DNA of 64,000 bases, taken from Micrasema longulum (taxonomy: Eukaryota; Arthropoda; Insecta; Trichoptera; Brachycentridae). The position numbers and the translations under genes are program-made. The first letter of the stretch is position 1. Each line of letters begins with the position of its first letter. The notes under the pieces were generated by a model. That model ran no database searches and was not told the origin of the DNA. It saw only the letters and a program-made list of their open reading frames with translations. Location: NCBI GenBank assembly GCA_022494885.1, contig JAGVSM010003467.1:1-64000 (forward strand). The letters run 5' to 3'. This document shows, piece after piece, positions 48,000 to 60,250 of the stretch.

Positions 48000-48462
48000 A
48001 TTTTTTTAATGTTATTCGCCAAAAAATCTTGTAAAATGTATTCCTCGGCACGGGATTTCCCAGTGAAGAATACATTATTACCAAATCGTGTATATTTTTC
48101 ATCAATAAATTATAAAATTATAAACTCTAATAAAAAAACAGAATTTTGGAAAAAAATTGATCGGAACCAGCATGAACACAATCACAATACTAGAGAAAAG
48201 AACAAAATTAGACTTCCATTTAGGAAAAAGGCAAAGTCACAAAATTCAATTTTATTTAAAGCAATTAAAAAGTATTACGAAATGGAAAAAAATATTTATG
48301 AAGAAAAAAACATATCAAAATTTAAAATAATGGTCAAGACATATGTGATAAACAATTTATAAATTAAATATATTTGCAATGTTATTATTAGAACACACAT
48401 AACAATATGTATGATATGTGTGCCCTATTTTAAGATTTAAATAAAAAAAAAAAAAAAAAAAA
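48000..48462 (+). pseudogene. LINE C-terminal fragment with poly(A) tail
   Basis: The frame ending at 48362 carries NHNTREKNKIRLPFRKKAKS, then FKAIKKYYEMEKNIYE and SKFKIMVKTYV. This is the common C-terminal block of LINE reverse transcriptases (N.NTR.K..LRLP, then YN.LP-like, then FK..LK.YL). A 3' UTR of about 80 bp leads to a run of 20 A (48443-48462), a direct mark of retroposition. The 5' side is truncated. Confidence 0.7.
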
Positions 48463-50719
48463 TTACTAAATAAATAAAAATAACTTATCCAAAATTAAAG
48501 TAGAATCTACCTTGCTTAAAAATATTTATTTATACATTCAGACTTCATTACTTTGTCGCCATTTTTTAAAATGTCGGGTATTTAAAAAAAAAAATTGTTT
48601 TTTAAACGATTAAAAAATATTAATCTTTGTTCGTCCAATAAAGTCAAATTTACCCCATGCAATTCTGCCAGTGTTTGCCCCAAGCTTCCCAACGTTGAGT
48701 CATACTTGGCCAGAGCGAAAATGTATGTACGTTAAATACCTAGAAGGGGTTAGTCCGTTTCGGTGGTATCGCGACCTTAAGTCGTCAGCATAAATAACAT
48801 AATTATTATGTGTTAACTACATTTAAGTTTTTACAAAACTACCTCTTTTTTGCAGCCAGAAACGTTTAATTGGCTTCTTATTTTTAATTTTAAAAAAAAA
48901 ACTGTAACGTCTCATTTGTTAAAACCATATTTCCCTCAATAATGAGCCGAGCTGTTGTAGTCCCACTAATAAACCCTTCTGCTGAGACGACCACTAGAGG
49001 GAGAATACGTTTACGACAGTGGCGGCCAATCCGGTCATCTAATGAATAATTTATTAATGAATAATAAATTTTCAAAATGCGTTTTAAAGAAAATTAAAAT
49101 TTATTTATGTAAACTCTTTCAGACAAAAAATAATTTATTTTGTGACGAATCTATTTTAAGTGGACACTTCACACCGTTTCAGTTGTTTGCACTTGCAACA
49201 CCCACCCATTTTTTTTATGACAAGAAATTCGAGCGACCCGATGACGGCGATTGGCACACTTTTTTTTTAATCGAAGCTGGGTAACCACTCGGGCGGTTCT
49301 CGAACGCCACCAAAAAACTTTTATCTTCATAGGATTCAGATATAAGTAAGTTTATTCAAATCAGATTCTCAACAATTGAAAATTATCATTATGACACAAG
49401 GCTAATTATATTTGTTTTTTCCTCAATTACCGAAGAAGACTATATTCGTGACCCTCGTTTATATTAGGATAAAACATCGACTTATGAAAAACATATAGAG
49501 AAGACAGTACAGCTTTCAAAACACCAGGCGTTATAATAGAGTCTAATATCAATACACAGACATAAAAAACATTTGTCATACTCTTTTTTTAATATTGAAT
49601 CTTACCTTGCGGCTAATAGTCTCAGGTAGAACTTGTTCTTTTTGATCTCAAGGTTCCTTGAAGGATAACATGGGTCCTTAGTTACTTTCCATAAGGTATT
49701 ATTGCGAAATTCTAATAAAATACTGAATCTCTTGCTTGGTTGTGAACAACGGTGGGAAAAGACAGAATAAAGTGGTTCATTTCAAGTTTATTTATTACAA
49801 ATCAGTAAAATATAGTTTTACAGACAACGGACATATATGTTTCTCAAGATGTTCAACAATTATTTATGAGGAACTTAATTATAGTAAACAGGATTAATAA
49901 TAATTGGAGCAGAGATCTCTCCTAGTAAGAATTAAAATTGAAAATAGCCCATTATTAAAAGGATTCGAAATTAACCTACAATGTGATTACTTCTAAGTGT
50001 CCTAGAACCGAAAATAATTTGGGCAGCGGTTCCCCGTAATGAGGATAAAGATTTGAATAATCCTGCGTATCCATTAGTTCACTGTAGTATTATATTAGGA
50101 GTCACTAATTTTCGAAGTATATTTCCACCAACCTTTATGAAGAGATGCACGCGAGGTACTCACATAATCCTCTGAGAGATTCGAACCATTCTATATTATT
50201 TTACTTGAGAAGGAAGTACTAGGAACACCAGCGATTACGAAGGATCCTAGAAATGGCGTCCTGTGTCGATTTGCCATTGAGGAAAAAAACTGCTGAGTCA
50301 CGCCTCTGCAGGATGAATCAAAGAAAATGTCGACAACTCAGGTTCAAGGGCGAGATTCCGGGGTAACCTGACTCTCCATACTACAAAAAAATGTATTTCT
50401 TTACAAACGGCTCGAGAAAGTAAGTTAAAAAAAAACAACAGTTCCGTGCTGTATACTGTACTTACTAAATGGAGATTTGTTAGTTGTTACGTGGTGTATA
50501 AGGCTAAACAGCCGTCATAATGGATTCTAGCTTAAAATGATCATACGTATCCGATCTGTGGACAATAATGAAAAATTACAAATTTGTATAAGCGAAACAA
50601 GTTGATTTATATATTCGAAAGTTGTTGAAGACTTACCGGAAGCTGGTTTAATTAGAATACAAGTTTTTTTGGGGCACAGCTCAACATGGTGCATAGGGAA
50701 TTATACCAAAACTCCCATA
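48463..50719. other. No recognised gene
   Basis: Mostly AT-rich. Near 48755-48795 the minus strand has CTGACGA followed after 20 bp by GAAAC, reminiscent of the ribozyme-like motifs but without a clear stem II. Confidence 0.4.
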
Positions 50720-50900
50720 GTTATTTGCGAGGGAAAACTGGCCTAGCGCGGCGTGGACACTGCTCGCGAACCAGATTGCAACTGGCTGGCTCGCCAGCGG
50801 CGAGTCCTACGGCCCTGTATTCAAAAAAACTAGTGTGGTGGGAGGTATCACGTGACCGCCGCGGAACGGCTGTTGACCGCTGTCGGGTAAAGCGTTTATT
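50720..50900. other. GC-rich patch
   Basis: A sharply GC-rich segment with a perfect 6-bp hairpin CTCGCC/GGCGAG (50790-50804). A plus frame (50686-51087) crosses it but matches no family I know and runs into a LINE fragment. Confidence 0.35.
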
Positions 50901-50984
50901 TACGCGATTGATTTGTTTTCTATATTCAATTTTACTTTTAAACTATAACGGTTCTGATTATCTTATAGGTATAATTATTTTTGT

Positions 50985-51480
50985 CGCGGGACGCGACACA
51001 TTATATTTTGCACATGTATGCAGTATCCTGCTTCACAGTCTAATCTCCCCAATATTCCAAATATATTGTAAGAATCGAGAGGATTAAAAAAAAATTCTAA
51101 CAGCTTAACTATCGTCAAAATTTATATTTTAATAACTATGAAGAAGCTGCTGTACATCACGAAATCGATACATTGAAATCTAGAAAACCATTACTGAAAC
51201 CGGCATCCTTTACAAAATAGTCAAAATAACAACTCAGACTGCTTGAGAAAATTATAACTCGTATCTCGCAATGTACAACTCGGCTGCAACAATTGTTTCA
51301 TGTTGGTATTTCATGCACAAATAACAATAAGAATGCATCTTTTTCCAAAATTCTAAATTACAAAAACAATTACTACAATAAACAATCGATATACATTTTC
51401 TCACTCTAATCAAAGAAAATGCTAGAACCTTAATTGCAAATAATAATTATAATTCAACCTAACTGTACCCATTTAAAAAG
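50985..51480 (+). pseudogene. LINE C-terminal fragment, copy L-b1
   Basis: Matches 56225-56715 along its length, starting at TTTGCACATGTATGCAGT. Eroded frames correspond to the C-terminal block read more clearly in the second copy (Y-N-Y-E-E-A, ILYKI, then the TNNNENASF-like part). Many stops. Confidence 0.65.
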
Positions 51481-53480
51481 ATGTCTCTTGCTTCCAAAAA
51501 GAAAGGTGGGATGACTGATCTGGGGTAACTCCGTGCGGATTCGCTGGCAAAAGGATTTATTAAGACAGAGTCAACCAAAAAAAAAAATGTTTTCTTTTTA
51601 ATTTTTATTATTTTATTTTTTACAAATGGAATCATACGGAGTGGCTTTTCACGGGTACGATTTTTGGCAAAAACTGTAATTGGCCTATAATTTTGATTTA
51701 TTTGTGAATATTGTATTTTTTTTGTTAGAATATCTGTTGTTTTCTTTTAAGAAATAAATAAAGTAGAAAAAAGAACCGGCTCCTAATTATACCTAAAACT
51801 ATTTTTTTTAAATACGTTCTGACGTGCACGTAGAAGTGTGGCATTTAAAGTGTTATTTCAAATACAAAAATGTAATGCTAAAATGTCATCTTGAATTTAA
51901 ATGATCTGATGATCATTTAATTGCTTATTGCTTGGCAAACCTACATGTAGACGCCATGTTGGATTGCTGTCTAATCCAGATAATCTGCTTTTACGAAGAT
52001 TGTTGATGGTTTCCAATTCTAAAATGAAGGAGCCGTATAACACAAATCCACCTTTTTCTCAAGCTGACGCACCCCCGCCTGAGAGTTTATTAAAGCGAGC
52101 TGCCAAATTGTGTTTTTGGACATGTTTGCAACCAAATTATTTAAATAAATTTCATATTTAGTATCAATGATTTAAATTCCAAGTCATTTTAGACTCTATG
52201 ATTTGATTTTGATCAAAGTAAATCATATTATAAATATTTCTTTACAACATTTTATTTTTCTACTATGTGAGTTCGAATTCGCCATTCAATGAACATTTAC
52301 CATCAGAAAATATCTAAAATCTTCAGTAACCTGTTAGTTATGAATTGACAATATTTTTCTGAAATTTATTATGATAAGATAACACATATTTACTTATTAA
52401 ATTCACGATTGATAGTATTTTCCCATAATTTTTCCTTATAACACATGTATTTGCTACAAAAATTCACAAATTTTTAATTGATTTCAGATCTTCTAAAAAG
52501 CTTTGAATATTTATACAATTTAAGTGTCAGATGATGAATGTTTCTACTTATTAATCGATGTTATATCGGTTTTTTTAATTTTAATTTGTCAAATTATTTT
52601 ATATCTGGAAAGAGTATATATTTTATTCACATTTGGTTTTGTCTCTTGTTGGACTGATCTGGTCGGTGGATGGGAAGCTTTGGTAATTGCTTCGCCCCAA
52701 ACTTTTCCATTTTACTATCTGTGTAACTTTTTGCTCACTAAATATTAAAAAAATACACATGATCTGAACTAGGAGACCAAATGGCCCCAGCGCCTGCTTG
52801 TATATAGGGTCACGAGAGTAAAAAGTTGGATGTATTTTTAATCCCGCAATAATTTATTCAAGTTATCGCATTTAAATTTTTCACTTATTTGCATATTTAA
52901 TTTATTGTTGTTAGCTCATTATTTTTTTATGTAAATAGCGTCAATTTGACGGTTGTTTTTTTTTTTTTTTTTTTAATTATACCAAGAAAATGAAAAAGTT
53001 TTTTTCTGATATTTTCATGATTACAAAAAATATGGAGTAAATTTATCTAATAATACTCAAGTTATCGAATGCATATTATACCTATCTACCTCCATCAGCA
53101 TGTTTACATATTTAAAACAAATTCGCGCCTCTATTTTGTATTTCGTTGTAAAGCCACCGAATGTTACGTGAAATAAATTGTAACTGTACGCATCCTTACA
53201 TTTTTTTCCATGAGGTTTGAGTGTAAACTAAAACCATTAACTTAAGGTTTATAATATTTCGTGTTATCGTTTTAACTTTTTCACATTCCTAAACTAGCAT
53301 TTGAAAGGCTATCAAATGGATCAAATACTCAAAAAGGAATCGATTCCTACAAAGGAATTATTGGGTTTATAACATTATGATTCTCATTCTCTCAAGCTTT
53401 TTATGAATAATGTGACTAGCGTAGTAAAGTTTGTACGGATATTTTAGAAGTATTTAAATATGTCATAATTTTGCTCTTTA
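51480..53480. other. No recognised element
   Basis: AT-rich. A run of 19 T at 52956-52974 could be a minus-strand poly(A) tail, but nothing coding adjoins it. Confidence 0.4.
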
Positions 53481-53910
53481 GTGTAACATTTGACAATTGA
53501 AGTTAAAGCTGAAATCTTAATTTATGCGGGAGAAATTTATCTAATTGAATTATTTCACAAAAAGTCAATCAAAATTAAAAATGTACATTTTCAGGCGTTG
53601 CCTAGTATGTAGGTGAAATAATTCAATTATATGAATCTCACCCGCATAAATAAAGGTTTCAGCTCTTCAACATCACAAATATCAACGGATGAAAGTTCAA
53701 TATGGGCTAAATGGTGAATATTACACAGAGTGTAAAGTGGCCACTTAGACCAGCCAATGCCAGGTCATAAGCCTTGTAGATGCCTAGACTTATATATTAC
53801 CTTTTCCAAAATGTTTTTCATCCCTGTTGTAATATGTTAATATAAACAGCTCCCCAGGGAGTTGAATCCAGTCCTTGTCCACGAAAATTTGGACAAACTC
53901 TAAATATTGT
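53481..53910 (+). mobile_element. FB fold-back element, copy 4
   Basis: The inner inverted part is well preserved: TGAATTATTTCAC-type sequence near 53542 pairs with its complement near 53618, around a centre containing GGCGTTGCCTAGTATG. The right outer arm and the 3' part (GAGTTGAATCCAGTCC, to 53910) are complete. The left outer arm is mostly deleted. Confidence 0.6.
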
Positions 53911-53911
53911 A

Positions 53912-54689
53912 TGTATTTGTCTATTTTTAAATCGCTTTAATATTTAGTTTATTAAAAATAATATTTTTTTGGTTAACTACTGTCTTTTAATAACAAAATA
54001 ATTTTTTAATTATTATCCAAACAAATATTCTTTTTGATATTTTAGATGAAATAAATGTTTTGAAAAAGCTTGATGGTGACATCATTTTAAAAATAAATTC
54101 TACATCCAATTAGATTTTAAATGTCTTAGTAGAGTTTTGTTAGCATTAACATGCTCCTAAAATTTTAAAATTTCGAGTTTTTGTAGTGTGTTTAAATAAA
54201 CTGTCTTTAACCCACATTTTTGTAAAATAATGATAAATATTGATATTTTTCTACCTAATTTTTTTTTTTCTGTTCAATATCTTGTTTTTAAACTTTTTGG
54301 GCTAGTTTTAAACGTCACTGCCCGCCCTTGGTAAAATATGAAACTAGGAGGAACGAGCTCTGTAAAAAGTTCTATTTTAATAACTTCTCATGTAACAATG
54401 GGAGGTTCTGCTGTGCTCAGTTAAATGACGTCATACACGTTTATTTACCCATACAAAAGTATGCTGTGAGATTTATCCGCGGAGGTAATAGATAAGATTA
54501 TTTACAAACATTTTGAAATAATGACACCATTTTATCGTAATAATTTGATTTATATAATTAAATCTACATCATCTTTAACTAATGGAAGGTGCATGCATTT
54601 TATGTTGCATGAAGGAAATATTACAAGTGTTACTTATATTTTAGGAGTTAGTTCAAAAAATTATTTTATTTCTAATAAATATGTCTAAA
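53912..54689. other. Non-coding
   Basis: Nothing recognised. A TGACGTCAT motif lies near 54425. Confidence 0.4.
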
Positions 54690-54760
54690 ATCAAATCTGA
54701 GACCTATTACATAGTAAGAAAACACCCTAACCAATAGACGACGAGGCGGACAGCATTATT
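54690..54760 (-). repeat. tRNA-derived SINE head, degenerate
   Basis: Minus-strand head with GCCTCGTCGTCTATTGGTTA and a decayed box B (AGATTTGATTTT). Confidence 0.45.
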
Positions 54761-55299
54761 ATGTAAGGTAGGTAACGTAAAAACAACTTTTTATGTTTTT
54801 CAACATTTATTTTCGTTCTTAGTTGCCTATCTTTAAATAAATGTTATCTTTGTACCTTGTGAAAAATAAATGTAAAAGGTCAAATTTAGAAGAGACATAT
54901 ATTAAAGATCTGAATTTATAAAATACACGAATTATATAATTTTATCTAAATCACATTCCAATATCAATATATACAAAATATTATGACGCTTTCATAGCTA
55001 CCCTTTTCTACATAATACAATATTCTAGGGGACTTTCAACTTATTTAATGACTCTTTACTGTTTGGCCTCATCCCCAAGAAAGTACTATTTTTACGAATG
55101 CTAATCTTATTCCTTTTTTATACAAATAATTGAATTCCACCTTTTCAAACCAGGTTTTATTTCAAAAAATATATTTCCGTACTCAAACTATGTGTTTTTT
55201 TTAATAAAAAAAAGAAATATTTGTTTTCTTATGATTTATCCAAATATTATTTTTTTTAGATCCAATTTCAACGAATTGTAAATAACTCACTATTAAAAA

Positions 55300-55372
55300 A
55301 TGGAAATTAAGTTGTGGTACAAACGGGTTTAAAACTCGAACCTCTGCTCCGTGAGTCCGCTTCGCTAGATTC
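55300..55372 (-). repeat. tRNA-like remnant
   Basis: On the minus strand TAGCGAAGCGG and GGTTCGAGTTT stand about 30 bp apart, like boxes A and B. There is no acceptor stem, so it is a SINE head or tRNA pseudogene. Confidence 0.35.
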
Positions 55373-56224
55373 AGGACCAGAATAATTTTAATTCACAAAT
55401 TAACTTTAATTATTTGCTTTCTCGCAATTGAAAAATAATTTATTTTTATCTATATAACTGATCTTTCTTGCTGCTAACTTTATTTGTAAAGTCAATAGTT
55501 TTATAAATTTAGGTAATATTAATAAGTAATATTAAATAAGTTAGTATTAATATAAATCTCCATCAACAAGTCAAGAAAGCGGCTTGGTGGGATTTTAGTA
55601 ACTGTTAAAATGTATTCATTTCTATATTATAAATAACTAAAATGTTAAAAGTGTAAAAATGTTTATTAAAAAATAATTTTACTAAACATAATTATACTAA
55701 AATTTGGTGTGCTTATCGTATTTAAAAAGTGTGAATAATGTAATCGATTAAAAAAAAATATATACAATGAATACTATACCAGATAACATTTTCTACTCGT
55801 GCCAGAAAATAATTGCATCCAATCTTTCTGATTTTGTCTGTGGTGAACGCATCTACCAATGTCGTTTTTTTTCTTCCGTGACATAACGCAAACAGCGTGG
55901 ACGGTCGCGGGTAGCGCTTTTCAGTAAAAAGGACTACATTGTGTGTAAGCTCAAAGTAATAGTTATCTATGGAAGCCCTTTAGCTCTATTGCCTAGAACA
56001 AAAGCGTTCCAAAATTTTGATTTGGTTTTTAGTTTAACCACAAACGTGTAACGAACGGTTTCGATTTGCACAAGCAATTTTTGACCCGAGTACCTACGGC
56101 CCGTTGTATTTCTGTAATATGAAGTTAACTTTGCGGCGGATCGTCATAAAACCGTGATCTGGACAAAACACTGGGCTTTATAGTAAGAGTCTGTAAGCCT
56201 TCTAACCATCCACAGACATAAAAA
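55373..56224. other. Non-coding
   Basis: Nothing recognised. Confidence 0.4.
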
Positions 56225-56715
56225 ACATTAAATTTTGCACATGTATGCAGTCTCCTTGAATATTAATTCACAGTCTGGTCTCCCCAATATTTTAAATATA
56301 TTTTAAAAATTAAGAGTGTTCAAAAAAAACATTTTCAAACACCTAAACTGTCGTCAATATGTACATTTCTATAACTATAAAGAAACTGCAGTTCATTACA
56401 AAATCGATACCTTAAAATCTAGAAAAATCCTCAATGATACCGTCTTTCTTTACAAAATATGCAATAACAACTTAGATTGCCCTCAAATGCTTGAGAAAAT
56501 AAAAATTCGTATCCCTTAACGTGCAACTCCACTGCAACAGTTGTTTCATGTTGGTATTTCAAGCACGAATAATAATGAGAATGCATCTTTTCCCAGAATT
56601 CTCAATAATAATAAAACGTTTATTTCTGATATCGATATATATATCCTCACTTTTAACAAATTTGAAAAAAAATGCCAGAACCCTAATTAAAAATAATCAT
56701 TATAAATTAATCTTT
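56225..56715 (+). pseudogene. LINE C-terminal fragment, copy L-b2
   Basis: The frame from 56316 reads KHLNCRQYVHFYNYKETA, then DTLKSRKILNDTVFLYKICN and LEKIKIRIP. After a stop it reads GISSTNNNENASFPRI in another frame. This order (DTL..RR..ND..FLYKI, the IRIP.R.TR block, then a P..RI block) is the C-terminus of CR1/Jockey-like ORF2. It is 5'-truncated and directly followed by an FB fold-back arm. Confidence 0.75.
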
Positions 56716-56721
56716 CAAAAT

Positions 56722-56885
56722 TTATTTCAACAGAGAGTAAAAACATTTTTGAGAAGGGAATATAAAAGTCTAGGCATTTACAGGGCTTATGAACTGTCAT
56801 TGGCTGGTTTAAGTGGCCCCTTTACACACTGTGTAACATTCACCATTTTGCCTATGTTTGAACATCCATACTTCTTAATAATTTG
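56722..56885 (+). mobile_element. FB fold-back element, copy 5 (left arm only)
   Basis: It starts at the family's outer edge (CAACAGAGAGTAAAAACATT) and runs through GTCTAGGCATTTACAGGG and ACACACTGTGTAACATTC to about 56880. The loop and right arm are absent. Confidence 0.65.
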
Positions 56886-56954
56886 TTATATTGTTTTCAA
56901 TCTGGTCACGGAAAAATCCATCCACTATCCACTAGCCGAAAAATATTTGTGTTC

Positions 56955-57022
56955 AATGTGAACATAACTTTTGTCCGTCCGACGAAAAATAATGTGAACA
57001 TAAGTTTTGTCCGTTTTTTTTA
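56955..57022. repeat. Two-copy tandem repeat
   Basis: The phrase AATGTGAACATAACTTTTGT, followed by CCGT, occurs twice with one change, about 38 bp apart. Confidence 0.6.
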
Positions 57023-57131
57023 ATGAAGAGAACAACAGGAAACAACCAAAAAAATACAACAGCTGAGTCAAAAATGTATTCTTTTTCATTCCTTTATAAG
57101 AAAATAGTCGATAATTCATAGCATCTTTACC

Positions 57132-57260
57132 TTACACAACGCAAATATTGCGAGCAGCTTTGCCAGCTTTTTGAACTCCTTGATTGAACACGAACAAAAG
57201 GGGATGTCGAAAATGCTCACTTTCGTCTCCGTGATATTCCATTTCGAAGGCTCGCAATCA
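57132..57260 (-). pseudogene. Mariner transposase N-terminal fragment
   Basis: From an ATG at 57242 the minus frame reads MEYHGDESEHFRHPLLFVFN and then AGKAARNICVV before a stop at 57134-57132. RHPLLF.FN.G..A..AARNIC.VYG is the start of the first helix-turn-helix of mariner transposases. Only 36 codons remain. A homologous fragment lies in the opposite orientation at 62630-62775. Confidence 0.7.
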
Positions 57261-57734
57261 AGTAAAATAATAAATTGGAAAGGAAAAACAATATATCGTG
57301 TATAGCAGATAATTTTGTTTCAAAGGACGTATTTTTGACGACCATTTTATCTTACTTTCAGTGCTCATTTTTAAATTAGCAAAAAAATGGACGCAACTTA
57401 TGTTAACACCTAATAGAACCTATAAACAAGTAAATTACCAGAAAGCTCGAGTAGTGACTAGCTGAAGTTGAACATTACATAGCTTTCCTTTATGAATATG
57501 GTAGCTAGAGGAATCCGGCACAAAGAGAATACGCTCATAGGAACATCAATGTTAAATAGAGCTTAGAATTTGTGATTAGTTCATGTCTACGTATCTCTTA
57601 TTCAGGGGTCACTAGCAAAATACACAATGCCGGAACGCTTTTCTTACTATTTTTTGGCTTTCTGTAATAACTTCACGTTGACTACCAGATATCGAACTTG
57701 ATAACTGTCAACTTTAGTCCATAACTTACTCACG

Positions 57735-58153
57735 TTTCTTTCATCTTTTCATCATTCTGGCTGATGTGAGGTTTCAGAAACAAAAATAAACACTTTTAAT
57801 GGTACAAACCAATAATATTGCAATCTAGAAACAAACAACAACAAACCGTCACGCCACTTCCCCGTAAGGGTAGGTAGAGAGGATAGAACGCTATATAACT
57901 TCGTCTCTACATTCATACATCCTATCAGGCACGCGCGCCAATTATTCCAACTTTTGACACGTACATCTTCAAATATTTGTTGGATTCGGTCACGCCATGT
58001 CTTTCTTGGTCTTTTTCTATTTCTGCATCCATCAACATTTCCATCGTAAATCTTTTTCGACGTCCTTTCACTTTCCATTCGCTCTACATGTCTAAACCAA
58101 CGCATGGCTAATTTTTTGATTTTGTCGATACTGCTAATTTCAGCCTCAATCAC
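57735..58153 (-). pseudogene. RTE-type LINE ORF2 C-terminal fragment
   Basis: Minus strand: RWFRHVERMESERTSKKIYD, then GNVDGCRNRKRPRKTWRDRI and FEDVRVKSWNNW. It matches the RTE C-terminal pattern RW.GHV.RM...R..K..Y.G.VDG.R.RGRP...W.D.I. The frame then runs on into 3' UTR. The catalytic domains are gone. Truncated 5' near 58150. Confidence 0.8.
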
Positions 58154-60039
58154 AATTAGCTACTCAAATCAATATGTATTTATTAGAATCAACAATATTG
58201 TAATTATATTTAACAAAAACAAGTTTTTGAACCACATGATTTTATAAAACTGAAGTTAAAATTAGTTCAAGCACTTAGTAATCAAATTAAACCACATGAA
58301 TATTCAGAAAATTTGCAATTGGTAAATTTTCAAAATGGATGGTTTTGCTCGCCTTGTTCGCTTTTCGTCACCTGCAGTTCGGTTTTTTTTAGCTCTTTTT
58401 ATTTTTTAGCTTAGACTGTAATTATTGTTTTTTTTTTTAAATATTAAATTGTTTGATTTTTTTCACTATTGGAAAAAATATTTCATCTTTTTATATATAA
58501 TTCCTCCGTACGTGTGATGTCACCGTACTTCTCTTAAACGGCTTAACCGATTTACGTGCGGTTTTCAGAGAAATATAGATCTTTGCGTTGTGCGTGTTCG
58601 TAAATGTTAAAATCTTTAATCGAATATGTAAAAAATAAGTAAGGAGCATAACTGTTTTATTCATCAATCAACCAGGGTTGCATTCGAGGAGAATACGTTT
58701 GCAAAAAAATGGAAAGATGTTATTTTATATATATATTTATATTTTATATATTTTATATATAGTATAAAAAAAGTTTGTTTTTGAATGTTAACAAACAGCA
58801 TTTGTTTTTTGTGGATCTCCATCAGATTATTTCCTCATAATTTCTACCCATTTATTACTTTTTATTGGATTTTTGGTAACACTAAAATAATATTAAATTC
58901 AATGCATTTTTAAAAATCGTATTCCTAAAGGAGCGTAAAATCATATTTGAATGCATCGGACTGTGTCCAAAAAACCTCCCATTTTGCCCTAATTTCACCT
59001 CCCATTTTGCCATAATGATATTAAATTTTGTAACAGTATGCATATCTTCCAGCCGCATGATATCCGACAAAAATGGCCCATTTCACAAGTATCGTCTAAA
59101 TTCTAAATCTACACGGCACGGTAAAATTAGGGAGGATTTATGTTTATTACATTTTTTTGTATTTATTTCAAATTTACTCTGCAGCTACTCTTTGGTAAAA
59201 ATCTTGCAAAGAAAATCGAGTGGAAATTAGTTGGCCTTATTGTGTGCTAGTTATTGCGGTTGCCTGGCATTAAGTAAATTAATATTATTAAAAAAAACAT
59301 TCTACTACAATAAATATCAGTCAACTATATGTTATTTTATCAAGCTGGGAGGATTTTCGCCATGGTGTAAATTGGGCCATTAACGTGGTGTGGTATCACA
59401 CAGTGGGCTCGTGGTTCGCACGTGTACAGTAATCTAGTTTCCGTGAATGTACTTTAGATGGAGCATAATATATGGTATACGTATATAATGTCTCTACAGG
59501 CCACTCTGTCAGCAGTCAACTCTAGAGGTCCTCGTCCCGGAGTTTAGACGTGCACTGCTGACAGGCTATAGCCATGGATGTCCAGATAAACAGTATAATT
59601 AATAACGTATATGAGGGTATTGGAAGTAAAGTAAGAAATCTCCACCCAAAACAGAAAATAGTCGTTGATGCCAAAATTAAACTATTCATAAAAATCTACC
59701 TACCCAAATAATAGCGTAATTCAAAACCATTTCTTAATCTAGCAAAAACAGATTTCAATTATACTACTTGACATCGCTAACTTAGCATTCTCCATTGAGT
59801 TGGTGAAGCATATTTAGAAATTTCAGAATTATTTTTTTAAAGTTTTTCGCTAATATGTCATTAACTCCTTCAATTGAGATTTCTAAGATTGCTTCCAATA
59901 CCCTCATATGTATGTTTATGAATACATTACGAATGCCCCGACTCCGGCACGGGTCGCTCCTGGTTGTGCCACTATAAGCTTTGACTCTATATATAATAAA
60001 TCTATGTATTATGTAGGTATATATATTTTTTTAAATAAC
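58154..60039. other. No recognised gene
   Basis: Near 58505-58570 the phrase around CGGCTTAACCGATTTACGTG resembles a motif common in short insect DNA transposons, but no ends were found. A small inverted pair (CTGTCAGCAGT near 59507 against ACTGCTGACAG near 59551) forms a hairpin. Confidence 0.35.
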
Positions 60040-60250
60040 TTATTACAATAATAAAAATACTTGATAGTTTTATTCCACTTTTATTTATAATTATTTTATA
60101 TTTTTTTTACCGGTGACCGGGTTTCGTCGTGACCGACACCAGTCTGGCGATGTCGGTCACGACGAAACCCGGTAACTGGTAAAAAAATTATAAAATAATT
60201 ATAAATAAAAGTGGAATAAAACTATAAAGTGTTTTTATTATTATAATTAA
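60040..60250. mobile_element. Compact ribozyme-bearing inverted repeat, family HH1
   Basis: A near-perfect fold-back with arms of about 90-95 bp (60045-60138 and 60151-60246) around a 12-bp centre. Each arm runs from the outer module (AATAATAAAAATACTTGATAG) to the GGGTTTCGTCGTGACCGACA core. No coding sequence. The plus strand carries a complete hammerhead-like fold at the centre. The minus strand has only the 3' half. Confidence 0.85.
60138..60180 (+). ncRNA. Hammerhead-ribozyme-like motif, family HH1, best fold
   Basis: Stem I ACCAGT (60138-60143) pairs perfectly with ACTGGT (60175-60180). Core CTGGCGA (60144-60150) has one base off CUGANGA. T follows, then stem II GTCG/CGAC (60152-60155 with 60160-60163) with a 4-nt loop, GAAA (60164-60167), CCCG and the triplet GTA (60172-60174). 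Helix III is only ACC/GGT with no room for a loop, as expected for forms that work as dimers. The core change G for A probably lowers or abolishes cleavage in this copy. Confidence 0.6.
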
